64,000 bases of DNA from Burkholderia vietnamiensis LMG 10929. GTDB lineage: Bacteria > Pseudomonadota > Gammaproteobacteria > Burkholderiales > Burkholderiaceae. The notes under the pieces were generated by a model. It saw nothing but the letters and a program-made list of their open reading frames with translations. It ran no database searches and had not been told where the DNA came from. Where the stretch lies: positions 1,488,001 through 1,552,000 of the forward strand of contig NZ_CP009630.1 of assembly GCF_000959445.1 (NCBI RefSeq), in the 5' to 3' direction. Every line of letters starts with the position of its first letter. Position 1 is the stretch's first letter. Of this stretch, positions 45,143 to 53,303 are shown in pieces. A program made the position numbers and the translations under genes.

Positions 45143-46306
45143 ATGAAGAAACTTGCTCTCTCGACCCTGTCGCTGGCCCTGCTGGGCGCAGCCGGCGCCG
45201 CTCACGCTCAATCGAGCGTCACGCTGTACGGCGTGATCGATACGTCGATCACCTACATTCACGGTAACGCTGGTCAAGGCAACAATTCGTGGTCGATGGG
45301 CAGCGGCAACCTGCAAGGTGCCCGCTGGGGCCTGAAGGGTACCGAAGACCTCGGTGGCGGCCTGAAGGCAATCTTCCAGGTGGAAAACGGCTTCAACTCG
45401 ACGAACGGCGCACTGGGCCAAGGCCAGCGCATGTTCGGCCGCCAGGCATTCGTCGGCCTGCAGAGCGACCAGTACGGTACGCTGACGCTCGGCCGCCAGT
45501 ACGACCCGCTGGTCGACCTGGTTCAGGCAGTGACGGCTGACAACTACTTCGGCAGCGTGTTCGCTACGCCGGGCGACGTCGACAACAACGACAACAGCCT
45601 GCGCGTCAGCAACGCGATCAAGTACACGTCGCCGGTCTGGGGCGGTCTGCAATTCGAAGGCATGTACGCACTCGGCGGCGTCGCTGGCGCAACCGGCAAG
45701 GGCCAGACGTGGGCAGCGGCAGCAGCCTACAACAACGGCCCGCTCGGCGTGGCTGCAGGCTACTTCCACGCAAGCAACGCGTCGGCACTGAATGCGGCTG
45801 GCCAGCGCACCGGCTGGGCAGGCACGTCGGACTCGATCTTCGACGGCGATTCGGGCACCACGTTCATCAACAACGCGTTCACGTCGGCGGCGTCGATCGG
45901 CATCGCTCAGGTTGCCGCGCAATACGCGTTCGGCCCGGTCACGGTTGGCGCCGGCTACAGCAACGCGCAGTACAAGGCAGACGCGAACTCGACGTTCGGT
46001 ACGAACCAGAAGTACAACACGGGTCGCGGGTTCGTCACGTACCAGGCGTCGGCACCGCTGCTGCTGGGCCTCGGCTACATCTACACGAAGGGTAGCGGCA
46101 ACAACAACGGCAAGTACCATCAGGTTTCGCTCGGCGCCGACTACTCGCTGTCGAAGCGCACGGACGTCTACCTGGTTGGCGCGTATCAGCACGCCAGCGG
46201 CAAGAACGCGGACGGCACCGATGCGCAAGCAGCGATCGGTTCGTACGGCGTCGCCGGCACGAGCTCGCAGGAAATCGTCGCACTCGGCCTGCGCCACAAG
46301 TTCTAA
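45143..46306 (+). CDS. Outer-membrane porin (Gram-negative trimeric type)
   Basis: A 387-residue precursor of a general-diffusion porin. The signal peptide (MKKLALSTLSLALLGAAGAAHA) is cleaved before QSSVTLYGVIDT, the standard porin opening in Burkholderia. Beta-strand repeats (GARWGLKGTEDLGGGLKAIF, RQAFVGLQSDQYGTLTLGRQ) follow, with PLVDLVQAV in loop 3, and the protein ends in the obligatory C-terminal phenylalanine (LGLRHKF). Codon use is more strongly biased than in neighbours, as expected for an abundant protein. Its start has GGAG upstream. The long AT-rich region in front suggests tight regulation. Two hairpins follow the stop. Confidence 0.96.
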   Translation: MKKLALSTLSLALLGAAGAAHAQSSVTLYGVIDTSITYIHGNAGQGNNSWSMGSGNLQGARWGLKGTEDLGGGLKAIFQVENGFNSTNGALGQGQRMFGRQAFVGLQSDQYGTLTLGRQYDPLVDLVQAVTADNYFGSVFATPGDVDNNDNSLRVSNAIKYTSPVWGGLQFEGMYALGGVAGATGKGQTWAAAAAYNNGPLGVAAGYFHASNASALNAAGQRTGWAGTSDSIFDGDSGTTFINNAFTSAASIGIAQVAAQYAFGPVTVGAGYSNAQYKADANSTFGTNQKYNTGRGFVTYQASAPLLLGLGYIYTKGSGNNNGKYHQVSLGADYSLSKRTDVYLVGAYQHASGKNADGTDAQAAIGSYGVAGTSSQEIVALGLRHKF

Positions 46307-46326
46307 GAAGTACGTTTCCGGTGTGC

Positions 46327-46345
46327 ATGGCGTCTTCGACGCCAT
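46327..46345 (+). terminator. Hairpin after the porin gene
   Basis: ATGGCGTC and GACGCCAT form an 8-bp stem around TTC, 20 bp after the stop. It has no T tract and precedes the main terminator, so it may protect the 3' end of the porin mRNA. Confidence 0.5.
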
Positions 46346-46358
46346 GTCGCCGAACTGC

Positions 46359-46397
46359 AAAACCAGCCCCGGCTTCGGCCGCGGCTGGTTTTTTTTC
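46359..46397 (+). terminator. Rho-independent terminator of the porin gene
   Basis: AAAACCAGCC pairs with GGCTGGTTTT, with an inner CCGGC-TTCG-GCCG stem, followed by a run of eight T residues. It is 53 bp after the stop codon. Confidence 0.9.
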
Positions 46398-46661
46398 GTC
46401 CCGTGCGTGGCGGCGCGATGTCGGCCGCCCGATGCGCGTCCAGTGACGGACAGTATCGGCGGCGTTCGACAGCGGCGCTCGGGCCGTCTGTCGCGTGCCT
46501 GAGCGCATGCCGAACCCGTGCCCGGCACTACGTGTTGCCGGCGTCCGCCCGAACCTGAACCGCGTATGCTGCCAGCTGTCGATTTCGACGTACGTCGTGC
46601 GTCGTAACGATGGCGGGAGGCGCATTGCCAGCCTTCCCCGACACCTGACAGGAGACGCTCG
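46398..46661. other. Region before the VOC gene
   Basis: 264 bp without a gene. It follows the porin terminator and ends in the ribosome binding site (GGAG) of the VOC protein. No regulatory repeat was noticed. Confidence 0.4.
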
Positions 46662-47135
46662 ATGACGATTCAGAAGATCACGCCCTTCCTCTGGTATACG
46701 ACCGAAGCCGAAGACGCCGCGGCGTTCTATGCGGGCATTTTCCCGAACTCGCGGGTCGTGCGCGTCACCGCGGTACAGGGGACCGCCGGCACGCGGATGG
46801 TCGAATTCGAACTGTTCGGCCAGCCGTTCATCGCGATGAGCCATCCGCGCACCGAGACGTTCAACCACACGGTTTCGCTGATGGTCAGTTGCGCGGACCA
46901 GGCCGAGCTCGACCGCTACTGGAGCGCGCTGCTCGACAACGGCGGCACCGCCGACGGCTGCGGCTGGCTGCGCGACCGGTTCGGCGTGTCGTGGCAGATC
47001 GTGCCGGACGCGCTGATCCCGATGATGGCCGATCGCGACACGGTCAAGGCCGGGCGCGTGGCCGCCGCGATGATGCAGATGACGAAGTTCGACGTTGCCG
47101 CGTTGCAGGCTGCCTACGCCGGCACGGCGAACTGA
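46662..47135 (+). CDS. VOC-family protein (PhnB/3-demethylubiquinone methyltransferase-like)
   Basis: A 157-residue vicinal-oxygen-chelate protein of the PhnB-like group. It opens MTIQKITPFLWYTTEAEDAA, followed by AAFYAGIFPNSRVV, and ends with DALIPMM/AAMMQMTKFDVAALQAAYAG, the familiar C-terminal helix. The metal site is poor, since only GHTV-like histidine (FNHTVSLMV) and scattered acids are seen. Many relatives annotated as methyltransferases have no proven activity. GGAG sits about 8 nt upstream of ATG. It stands alone. Confidence 0.85.
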   Translation: MTIQKITPFLWYTTEAEDAAAFYAGIFPNSRVVRVTAVQGTAGTRMVEFELFGQPFIAMSHPRTETFNHTVSLMVSCADQAELDRYWSALLDNGGTADGCGWLRDRFGVSWQIVPDALIPMMADRDTVKAGRVAAAMMQMTKFDVAALQAAYAGTAN

Positions 47136-47282
47136 CGCCAGCCGCCGCGCGCGTGCCGCCGGCTACTGCATACTGCAGCGCGTCGCGTTCGCCACGTGCG
47201 CAGCGCGCGCGAGCGCATCGGTCGGCGCGAGCGCATCGCGTCGTGCCGCACACGATCGGCCGCGCGGCCGACGCCATCAATG

Positions 47283-47314
47283 AAAAATCCCCGCACGCTT
47301 TCGCGTACGGGGAT
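47283..47314 (-). terminator. Rho-independent terminator of the HU-like gene
   Basis: On the reverse strand ATCCCCG...CGGGGAT forms the stem with an inner ACGC/GCGT extension, followed by TTTTCATT. It lies 52 bp after the HU gene stop. Confidence 0.85.
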
Positions 47315-47366
47315 CGTCGGACGTTGCAACGGTCGCCGGCGTGGACGCGGCGACCGTCACGCTGCA

Positions 47367-47816
47367 TTACGCAGCAGCGTCCTTCAGCTTCTTCAGCGCA
47401 CGTGCCTTGACGCGCACGCTGGCCGGCTTCGCCGGGAACCAGCGCTCTTCGCCCGAGAACGGATCCTTGCCGAAGCGCTTCTTCTTCGCCGGCACGACTT
47501 GCGCCGTGATCTTCAGCAGACCCGGCAGCGTGAATTCGCCCGCGCCCTTCTTGTGGATCGAGCCCAGCACGACGTTCTCGAGTGCGACGAGCACTGCCTT
47601 GACCGCCTTCACTTCGACAGCTGCGCGCTCAGCGATGTGCGTTGCGAGCGATGCCTTCGTGAACTTGTCCTTCAGCGGCGTCGGAGCGGCCGGTGCTGCC
47701 TTCGCGGCAGCCTTCTTGGCCACTACTTTCTTCGCGGGCGCAGCCTTTTTGGCAGCCACTTTCTTGGTGGCCGGTGCGGCAGCCTTCTTGGCCACCTTTT
47801 TTGCGGAAGTCGCCAT
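47367..47816 (-). CDS. HU-family DNA-binding protein with histone-H1-like N-terminal tail
   Basis: A 149-residue nucleoid protein. Residues about 1-47 are a low-complexity tail of repeated KKAA, PAKK and KKV units (ATSAKKVAKKAAAPATKK and so on), like the C-terminal tail of eukaryotic histone H1. Residues 48-149 form the HU/IHF domain: KASLATHIAERAAVEVKAVK (dimer helix), GAGEFTLPGLLKITAQVVPAKK, then the DNA-binding beta arm. Start at 47816 has AGGAG about 5 nt upstream. The arrangement, a basic tail fused ahead of HU, is known from beta-proteobacteria, and it should strengthen DNA compaction. A terminator follows. Confidence 0.92.
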   Translation of the reverse strand: MATSAKKVAKKAAAPATKKVAAKKAAPAKKVVAKKAAAKAAPAAPTPLKDKFTKASLATHIAERAAVEVKAVKAVLVALENVVLGSIHKKGAGEFTLPGLLKITAQVVPAKKKRFGKDPFSGEERWFPAKPASVRVKARALKKLKDAAA

Positions 47817-48095
47817 GTTTCTCCTACCAGGTGTGGTCGTTGGATACACGAAGCGTGCAACGCGCGCGCTTCAACGCCGGATTCTACAAGCGCGTCGACG
47901 CTTCGTGGAGTACTTTTGTGCGTTTTCGCGGGGTTTCCCGCAGGTTTTGTTGCGCTCGACCGACTTCGCCGACGTTCGAGCATCGAAAAACGCCTGCACG
48001 TATGCGTCGAACGCAGCGCTCGAACGAGCCGAACGCGAATTACGTTCGATATTTGCGCACCTATACTGACCTCGCTCAGTGCCCCGGATGCCTTC

Positions 48096-49214
48096 ATGCG
48101 CGAAGTCAGATACGTCAAAGGACTCGACGGCCTGCGAGCCATCGCCGTCATTCTCGTTTTCCTGTCCCACAAGGGCCACGTCCTCGCCGTCGACGTGGGC
48201 AAGCTCGGTGTGTGGACGTTCTTCTTCATCAGCGGATTCCTGATCGTCGGCGAACTGCATCGCAACCGTCAGGCGATCGAATGCGGCACGATGACGCGCC
48301 GTCATGCGCTCGCGCTGTTCCTCGCGAAGCGCGCGCTGCGGATCTTTCCCGTCTACTACCTGCTGCTCGCCGCGCTCGCGATCGCGCACGCGCTGTTCTA
48401 CCAGCGCGGCGTCAAACTCGGCCTCGCGTGGCACGCGACGTTCCTGTCCAATTACTGGATCGGCGTCGTCAAGGACGGCTGGCCGGGCTCCACGTCGCAC
48501 TTCTGGAGCCTCGCGGTCGAGCAGCAGTTCTATCTGATCGCGCCGCTCACGCTGCTCGCGGTGCCGGCCGCGCGCCATGTCGCGCTCGGCGTCGCGGCCG
48601 TCGCGCTGTGTGCGCTCGCGCATCTCGCGCTGTATGCGGTCGATGCATCGCCGGTGCTGATCTACGCGTTTTCGCCGTGGAATTTCGCGCTGATCGCACT
48701 AGGCGGCGTGGGCGCGATGGCGCTCGCGGATCACGGCCGCGGCGTCCTGCGTCGCGTGCCGCCGGGATGGGTCGGCGCGGCGGGCGTCGCGTTCTTTCTC
48801 GCGCTGCCCGCGCTCACGCCGCTGCCGGACGTCGTCACGGGGCTCGCGGATCTCGGCCTGTCGGCGTCGCTCGGCTCGCTGATGCTGTGGATCGTCACCG
48901 AGCCGGACCATCCGGCCGTCGCGCTGCTCGACTGGGCGCCGCTCGTCTACCTCGGCACGATCAGCTACGGCTTCTACCTGTTCCACAACCTGGTGCCGGC
49001 GCGCTTCGGCACGATGCCCGCGCTGTTCGCGCGCGTGCCGATGCCCGCGTTCGTGCGCGACGCGCTGCCCGAGCTGCTGCAGTTCGCGCTCGCCGTGCTG
49101 CTCGCTCATCTGTCGTGGCGCTACCTCGAAAAGCGCCTGCTCGACTTCAAGAAGCCGATCGCCGCGATGCTCGCGCGGTACTTCGTGGCGCGGCCGAGCG
49201 CGTCTGCGCGCTGA
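48096..49214 (+). CDS. bceU: Exopolysaccharide acyltransferase (acyltransferase family 3)
   Basis: A 372-residue integral-membrane acyltransferase of the OafA/ExoZ group, with about ten transmembrane helices. It opens [20 protein letters not shown] (the GLDGLRAIA signature), followed by the family ISGFLI, RRHALALFLAKRALRIFPVYYLLL, then HFWSLAVEQQFYLIAPL with the catalytic-region histidine and glutamate. It should add acetyl (or other acyl) groups to cepacian sugars at the inner membrane. The position next to bceT and the gene set beyond identify it as bceU, though the symbol rests on synteny. The forward frame is open 300 codons further upstream, but the family start is unambiguous. Confidence 0.85.
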   Translation: MREVRYVKGLDGLRAIAVILVFLSHKGHVLAVDVGKLGVWTFFFISGFLIVGELHRNRQAIECGTMTRRHALALFLAKRALRIFPVYYLLLAALAIAHALFYQRGVKLGLAWHATFLSNYWIGVVKDGWPGSTSHFWSLAVEQQFYLIAPLTLLAVPAARHVALGVAAVALCALAHLALYAVDASPVLIYAFSPWNFALIALGGVGAMALADHGRGVLRRVPPGWVGAAGVAFFLALPALTPLPDVVTGLADLGLSASLGSLMLWIVTEPDHPAVALLDWAPLVYLGTISYGFYLFHNLVPARFGTMPALFARVPMPAFVRDALPELLQFALAVLLAHLSWRYLEKRLLDFKKPIAAMLARYFVARPSASAR

Positions 49215-49390
49215 CGGAACGGCGGATCTTAGCGACGACGGCGCTATGGCCGGCGACGTTCGCGCGGCGGGTTGGGTGGTTGATTGCGAGCCCGGCTAAC
49301 GTTGCCGCGATGGATTTGTTGCATACGCGTTCCGTGCCGACGTGCTCGAACCGCCACGCGCATCCAACCGTAAGCGCTGGCCGATGCGGC

Positions 49391-49718
49391 TCGACGTGCG
49401 CGCTTCGATGGGTGCATCGCGAGATGTGCGTCCTGGCATATGCGACCGACCGGTGCGTCCCGATGTGCGTATCCCAACATAGAGGCCCTGACGGGTGCAT
49501 CCCTACACGCGCCCACGTGCTCGTCCCGATGTGTGTCCCGACACGGCCGACCCGACAGGTGGGTTCCGACATATGCCTCCCGACGCGTGTGTCCCGCCGG
49601 GCACGCTCCGGCGTGCGTGTCCCGACGTGGCCGCCCCGACGTGTGTCTCCCGACATATGCGTCCCGACATGTCCGTGCGGACGTGTGTGCCCCCATGTGC
49701 GCGTCCCGACGCGCGCAC
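49391..49718. repeat. 14-bp degenerate minisatellite (CCCGACGTGTGYGT)
   Basis: About two dozen imperfect copies of CCCGACGTGTGYGT (unit 12-15 bp, mostly 14) run in one direction, e.g. at 49459, 49632, 49646 and 49660. Copies become less regular before 49391. The unit length is not a multiple of three. Confidence 0.7.
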
Positions 49719-49879
49719 CCGCCACGCACCCCACCCCGCGGCGCGCAGCCGGTCGCGACACGCAACGCAGCGGCCCGGCAGCCGCACGCGTAGCCCACTC
49801 CCCCGGACAGCGGCCGATCGACCGCGCGCATGACGCGCCCACCACCCCACCGTTGCCACCGCATCGCACGTACGCACGC

Positions 49880-49911
49880 AAAAAAGCCCCGGCGCGCGAA
49901 GCGGCCGGGGC
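49880..49911 (-). terminator. Rho-independent terminator of bceT
   Basis: On the reverse strand GCCCCGGC pairs with GCCGGGGC around a GC-rich loop, followed by six T residues. It is 46 bp beyond the stop of the UTP-glucose pyrophosphorylase gene. Confidence 0.92.
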
Positions 49912-49956
49912 CAACGGAACAACCACCACCTGAAACAGCGAAAGCAGCGCGGCTAC

Positions 49957-50844
49957 TTATGCGACGGCAGCGAGCGCCGGCAGACAAGTACGCAGATACG
50001 CCTCGAATTCGCGGCTCACTTCCGGATGCTGAAGCGCGAACTCGACGGTCGCCTTCAGGTAGCCGAGCTTGCTGCCGCAATCGAAGCGCGTGCCGTAGTA
50101 GCGGTACGCGAGCACCTGTTCGTTCGCGAGCAGCGACTGCACGGCGTCGGTGAGCTGCAGCTCGCCGCCCGCGCCCGGCTTGATCCGGCGCAGATGATCG
50201 AAGATCGTCGGCATGAACACGTAGCGGCCGACCACGCCGAGGTTCGACGGCGCATCTTCCGGCGCCGGCTTCTCGATGATGCCCGCCAGCTTGATGATGT
50301 CCTCTTCCCATTCGCGGCCCTCGACGACGCCGTACGAGCGGCTGTCCTCGCGCGCGATCGTCTCGACCCCGATCACCGAGCTGTGGTAGTGGTCGAACAC
50401 GTCGACGAGCTGCTTGAGCACCGGCTGCTCGCCGTGCAGCAGATCGTCCGCGAGAATCACCGCGAACGGCTCGCCGTGCACGAGCTTTTCCGCGCACAGC
50501 ACCGCATGGCCGAGCCCGAGCGCTTCCGGCTGACGCACGTAGAAGCAGTCCACGTTGCTCGGCTTGATGCCGCGCACGAGCTCGAGCAGCTTTTCCTTGC
50601 CGCGCGCCTCGAGTTCGGCCTCGATTTCGTATGACTTGTCGAAATGATCCTCGATCGCGCGCTTGCTGCGCCCCGTCACGAAGATCATCTCCGTGATACC
50701 TGCGTTGATCGCTTCCTCGACCGCGTACTGGATCAGCGGCTTGTCCACGACAGGCAGCATTTCCTTCGGGCTCGCCTTCGTTGCTGGGAGGAACCGCGTG
50801 CCGAGACCGGCAACGGGGAACACGGCCTTGGTGACTTTCAACAT
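49957..50844 (-). CDS. bceT: UTP-glucose-1-phosphate uridylyltransferase
   Basis: A 295-residue GalU-type pyrophosphorylase that makes UDP-glucose, the precursor of the glucose, galactose and glucuronic acid of cepacian. The nucleotide loop is [20 protein letters not shown], and other signatures are [40 protein letters not shown] and [13 protein letters not shown]. It belongs to the bce-II set by position (between bceU and bceS). It is a standalone unit with its own terminator, and an inverted repeat lies upstream. The function is also that of general galU, so it may serve other UDP-sugar needs. Confidence 0.93.
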   Translation of the reverse strand: MLKVTKAVFPVAGLGTRFLPATKASPKEMLPVVDKPLIQYAVEEAINAGITEMIFVTGRSKRAIEDHFDKSYEIEAELEARGKEKLLELVRGIKPSNVDCFYVRQPEALGLGHAVLCAEKLVHGEPFAVILADDLLHGEQPVLKQLVDVFDHYHSSVIGVETIAREDSRSYGVVEGREWEEDIIKLAGIIEKPAPEDAPSNLGVVGRYVFMPTIFDHLRRIKPGAGGELQLTDAVQSLLANEQVLAYRYYGTRFDCGSKLGYLKATVEFALQHPEVSREFEAYLRTCLPALAAVA

Positions 50845-50960
50845 GTTCGCATCCTGATTGCGTTGAATGCGCCGCGTCGCCCAGCGACCCGGCGCGAATG
50901 TTTTGCGGGCGGTTTATCGGGAACCGGCGGCGCAGCCAATTCCAATCCGCATGTTTTCGA

Positions 50961-51015
50961 TATGGACCGATTATCCGGCCATCCGGAAAACAGATAATTC
51001 ATAATCCGGTCGATA
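50961..51015. repeat. Imperfect inverted repeat upstream of bceT
   Basis: TATGGACCGATTAT (50961-50974) and ATAATCCGGTCGATA (51001-51015) are complementary apart from one mismatch and one extra base. The element begins 116 bp before the bceT start in an AT-rich stretch, a plausible place for an operator. Confidence 0.45.
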
Positions 51016-51071
51016 TTGCCGCATACGGCATCGCTACGGAAACAAATTACCGATTCTTCGGATACAAATAG

Positions 51072-51215
51072 TTACGATTCGAATTCCTCGATATACGGGA
51101 CGCCGCCCCGTTCGACGCCGGGGCGAATCGGCTCGTTCTTCAGCGCCTCGCGGTAGGCCGACAGCACGGCCATGACCAGCAGTACCGCTGCGCTCGCGAT
51201 CCAATGCATATCCAT
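51072..51215 (-). CDS. Small single-helix membrane protein in the bce cluster
   Basis: A 47-residue protein read from ATG at 51215 with an excellent ribosome binding site (AAGGAG, 7 nt before the start). It opens MDMHWIASAAVLLVMAVLSA (one transmembrane helix, about 5-20), then YREALKNEPIRPG and VERGGVPYIEEFES, an acidic, charged tail. This is a typical single-pass small protein with the N-terminus outside or inside depending on charge. It lies between bceT and bceS. It was not recognised as any known family. Role in exopolysaccharide production is only a suggestion from position. Confidence 0.7.
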   Translation of the reverse strand: MDMHWIASAAVLLVMAVLSAYREALKNEPIRPGVERGGVPYIEEFES

Positions 51216-51429
51216 CTTGCCGCTCCTTTGCATCAATCATCCGGATCTTCAAACTATCAGAAAAAAATCCGCAAATAATTGCACCCCGTCCGAACCCGCT
51301 TTCACCCCGATATAAAACCACGATCCGAAATACGGTTATTCGCCGGCGGGATTTTTTTATTGATTCGCTCGAATTCTTGCGCATTACGATCGGACCATCC
51401 CCTTCATCCGTCGCAAGGATTCGAATCGC
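51216..51429. other. AT-rich promoter region upstream of bceS
   Basis: 214 bp, markedly AT-rich (for example around 51255-51365), dividing the divergent small membrane protein and bceS. It presumably includes both promoters. No palindrome as clear as those near bceT or bceO was found. Confidence 0.4.
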
Positions 51430-52605
51430 ATGCAAGCATTCAGCGGATCGCCTTTGACTGCGCCGCCCGTCGCCGATCACAAGGAACACGTGATCGACGC
51501 GATGCGCGGGTTCGCGGCGCTGCTCGTCGCCTATTTTCATTGCCGGCAGGTCGTCTGGGTCGGCATGCAAGGCTTCCATCGCGCTTACGGCCACGCGCTC
51601 GACCCGAGCGTGATCGTCGGCTATCTGACGTTCCCGTTCGCGTGGGGGTCGGCCGGCGTGCCGATCTTCTTCGTGATCAGCGGCTACTGCATACACCGCA
51701 ACGCGGCGCTCAAGCTCGCGGCCAACCCGGCCTACCGGCTCGATGCGCCGAACTTCTGGGCGCGCCGCTTCGCGCGCATCTATCCGGTGCTGCTCGCCGC
51801 GCTGCTGTTCACGCTCGCGATGGATGCGATCAGCCTGCAGATCGCGCCGGTCAGCCACAAGATCCGCGACATCGGGCTCAGCGCATTCGTCGTGAACCTG
51901 CTGTCGCTGCAGGGCGTCGCGGGCTACACGTACGGCTCGAACGGCGCGCTGTGGACGCTGTCGCTCGAGGTGCAGTTCTATGTGATTTATCCGCTGCTGT
52001 TCGCGCTGCGCCGGCGCGTCGGGATGCCGGCGATCCTGGCGGCCGTCGCGCTGGTGAACGTCGCGTCGGCGTGGCTGCTCGAGCGGCACGATCTGCAGTT
52101 CTTCACGTCGTACTGGCTGTCGTGGACGGTCGGCGCGTGGATCGCCGACGTGCGCGCCCAGCCCGCGCGCGGCGCGACCGCCGTGCCGTCGCGTTGGTGG
52201 TACGGCGCGGCCGCGCTGTTGCTCGCCGCCGGTTGCGGCGCGTTCCACTTCGGCCAGTACGGCGCGTTCCAGCTGTGGGCGGCCGGCTTCGCGTGCTTCC
52301 TGTACCGCGCGCTCGCGTGCCCGCCGCGCCCGACGCCGCTGCTGCGGCTGCTCGGCTGGTTCGGCGACTTCAGCTATTCGCTGTATCTGGTCCACCTGCC
52401 GCTGTTCGTGTGCCTCGGCTCGGTGCTGTTCCACTCGGAATTGCAGCTGTCGATCTGGCCGTCGTTCGGCTTCATGGCCGCCGCGATTCCGGTCGCGTAT
52501 CTGTTCTACCGGCTGTTCGAACGCCCGGCGATGACGTGGTCGGCGAGCCTCAAGCCCGCGCGTACGGCGCGCGCCGTCGCGCCGACGCCCGAACAGGCTG
52601 CCTGA
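51430..52605 (+). CDS. bceS: Exopolysaccharide acyltransferase (acyltransferase family 3)
   Basis: A 391-residue membrane acyltransferase with about ten helices. Family motifs are KEHVIDAMRGFAALLVAYFH (MRGFAA variant of the GLRAIA signature), FFVISGYCIHRNAA, FWARRFARIYPVLLAALLF, and ALWTLSLEVQFYVIYPLLFAL with the essential glutamate. The C-terminus ends FSYSLYLVHLPLFVCLGSVLF. It probably O-acetylates cepacian. Its position between bceT and bceR makes it bceS by synteny. The 16 residues before KEHVIDA are a polar leader. It is transcribed against its neighbours on both sides. Confidence 0.85.
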   Translation: MQAFSGSPLTAPPVADHKEHVIDAMRGFAALLVAYFHCRQVVWVGMQGFHRAYGHALDPSVIVGYLTFPFAWGSAGVPIFFVISGYCIHRNAALKLAANPAYRLDAPNFWARRFARIYPVLLAALLFTLAMDAISLQIAPVSHKIRDIGLSAFVVNLLSLQGVAGYTYGSNGALWTLSLEVQFYVIYPLLFALRRRVGMPAILAAVALVNVASAWLLERHDLQFFTSYWLSWTVGAWIADVRAQPARGATAVPSRWWYGAAALLLAAGCGAFHFGQYGAFQLWAAGFACFLYRALACPPRPTPLLRLLGWFGDFSYSLYLVHLPLFVCLGSVLFHSELQLSIWPSFGFMAAAIPVAYLFYRLFERPAMTWSASLKPARTARAVAPTPEQAA

Positions 52606-52860
52606 ACGCGGCACTCCCGCTCGGCCCGACTTCGGCCGGGCGGCGCCGTTTCAGCGGCAGCGCGGCGATCCGCCCGCCAAGGTGCGTCGCGATGGGGCGG
52701 ACAGTTGGCGCTTGCAGCGTCGGCGAAGCGCTGGGCTTGGATGGCATGCTGTCCTGCGTACGCTTGGATAGCATGCACACGCCGGCGCGCAAGCTCCACG
52801 CACGTGCATGCAGGCGCCACGCGGAACCGCCGCGACGCCGGCCGGACCGCTGCACGGCAG

Positions 52861-52968
52861 TTGCCGGGGTTGCCGGGGTTGCCGGGGTTGCCGGGGTTGC
52901 CGGGGTTGCCGGGGTTGCCGGGGTTGCCGGGGTTGCCGGGGTTGCCGCTGTTGCCGCAGTTGCCCCAG
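52861..52968. repeat. 9-bp tandem repeat (TTGCCGGGG)
   Basis: Nine exact copies of TTGCCGGGG occupy 52861-52941; they are followed by three variant copies (TTGCCGCTG, TTGCCGCAG, TTGCCCCAG) up to 52968. Such an array is prone to slippage and copy-number variation between strains. Confidence 0.93.
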
Positions 52969-53218
52969 AGGCGGACCGAGCCGGCTCTGCATCAGCGCCG
53001 CCTTCCGGCTGCGTCTCGTGCTACCCCGCAAACGACCACTCGCTCCCGCCCACAGCCACGCGTCGGCTGCCCCGACGCGGCACATAGAAACCAAAGCGGA
53101 ACCAGAAGCAAAACCGCACCCGCCGAGAGAGCACCGATCGACGAGCCGGCGTTGCGCATCTTCGACTACGACGACGATGACGCCCCGCGCGCCGCATCTT
53201 GCGCGCCAAACAACAAGA

Positions 53219-53251
53219 GGCCCTCATGCAGCACACCACTGCATGAGGGCC
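53219..53251 (-). terminator. Hairpin terminator of the bceR operon
   Basis: GGCCCTCATGCAG and CTGCATGAGGGCC form a perfect 13-bp stem with a 7-nt loop, 53 bp after the bceR stop. On the reverse strand TCTTGTTGTTT follows, moderately T-rich. Confidence 0.8.
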
Positions 53252-53303
53252 CCTCCTCGCCGCCTCGTGCCGACAAGAATCGACACGCCTCGACGCCTCG
53301 CGC

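Larger units (their letters stand above)
49215..49956. other. Intergenic region between bceU and bceT
   Basis: 742 bp with no supported gene. Reverse-strand frames of up to 417 codons cross it, but they lack a ribosome binding site and read through repeat units of 14 bp, which changes the reading frame at each copy. The repeat and the bceT terminator are listed separately. Confidence 0.7.
52606..53303. other. Intergenic region between bceS and bceR
   Basis: 698 bp with no supported gene. The tandem 9-bp repeat and the bceR terminator are listed separately. Two similar segments (GCTTGGATGGCATGC at 52735 and GCTTGGATAGCATGC at 52762) lie nearby. All frames are open over the array, which is a consequence of the repeat, not of coding. 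Confidence 0.7.

Noticed and set aside
49147..49929. A 260-codon open frame on the reverse strand between bceU and bceT with repeated HVGT-like peptides
   Set aside because: It overlaps bceU and the bceT terminator, its start has no ribosome binding site, and the repetitive peptide is only a readout of the 14-bp repeat, whose length shifts the frame.
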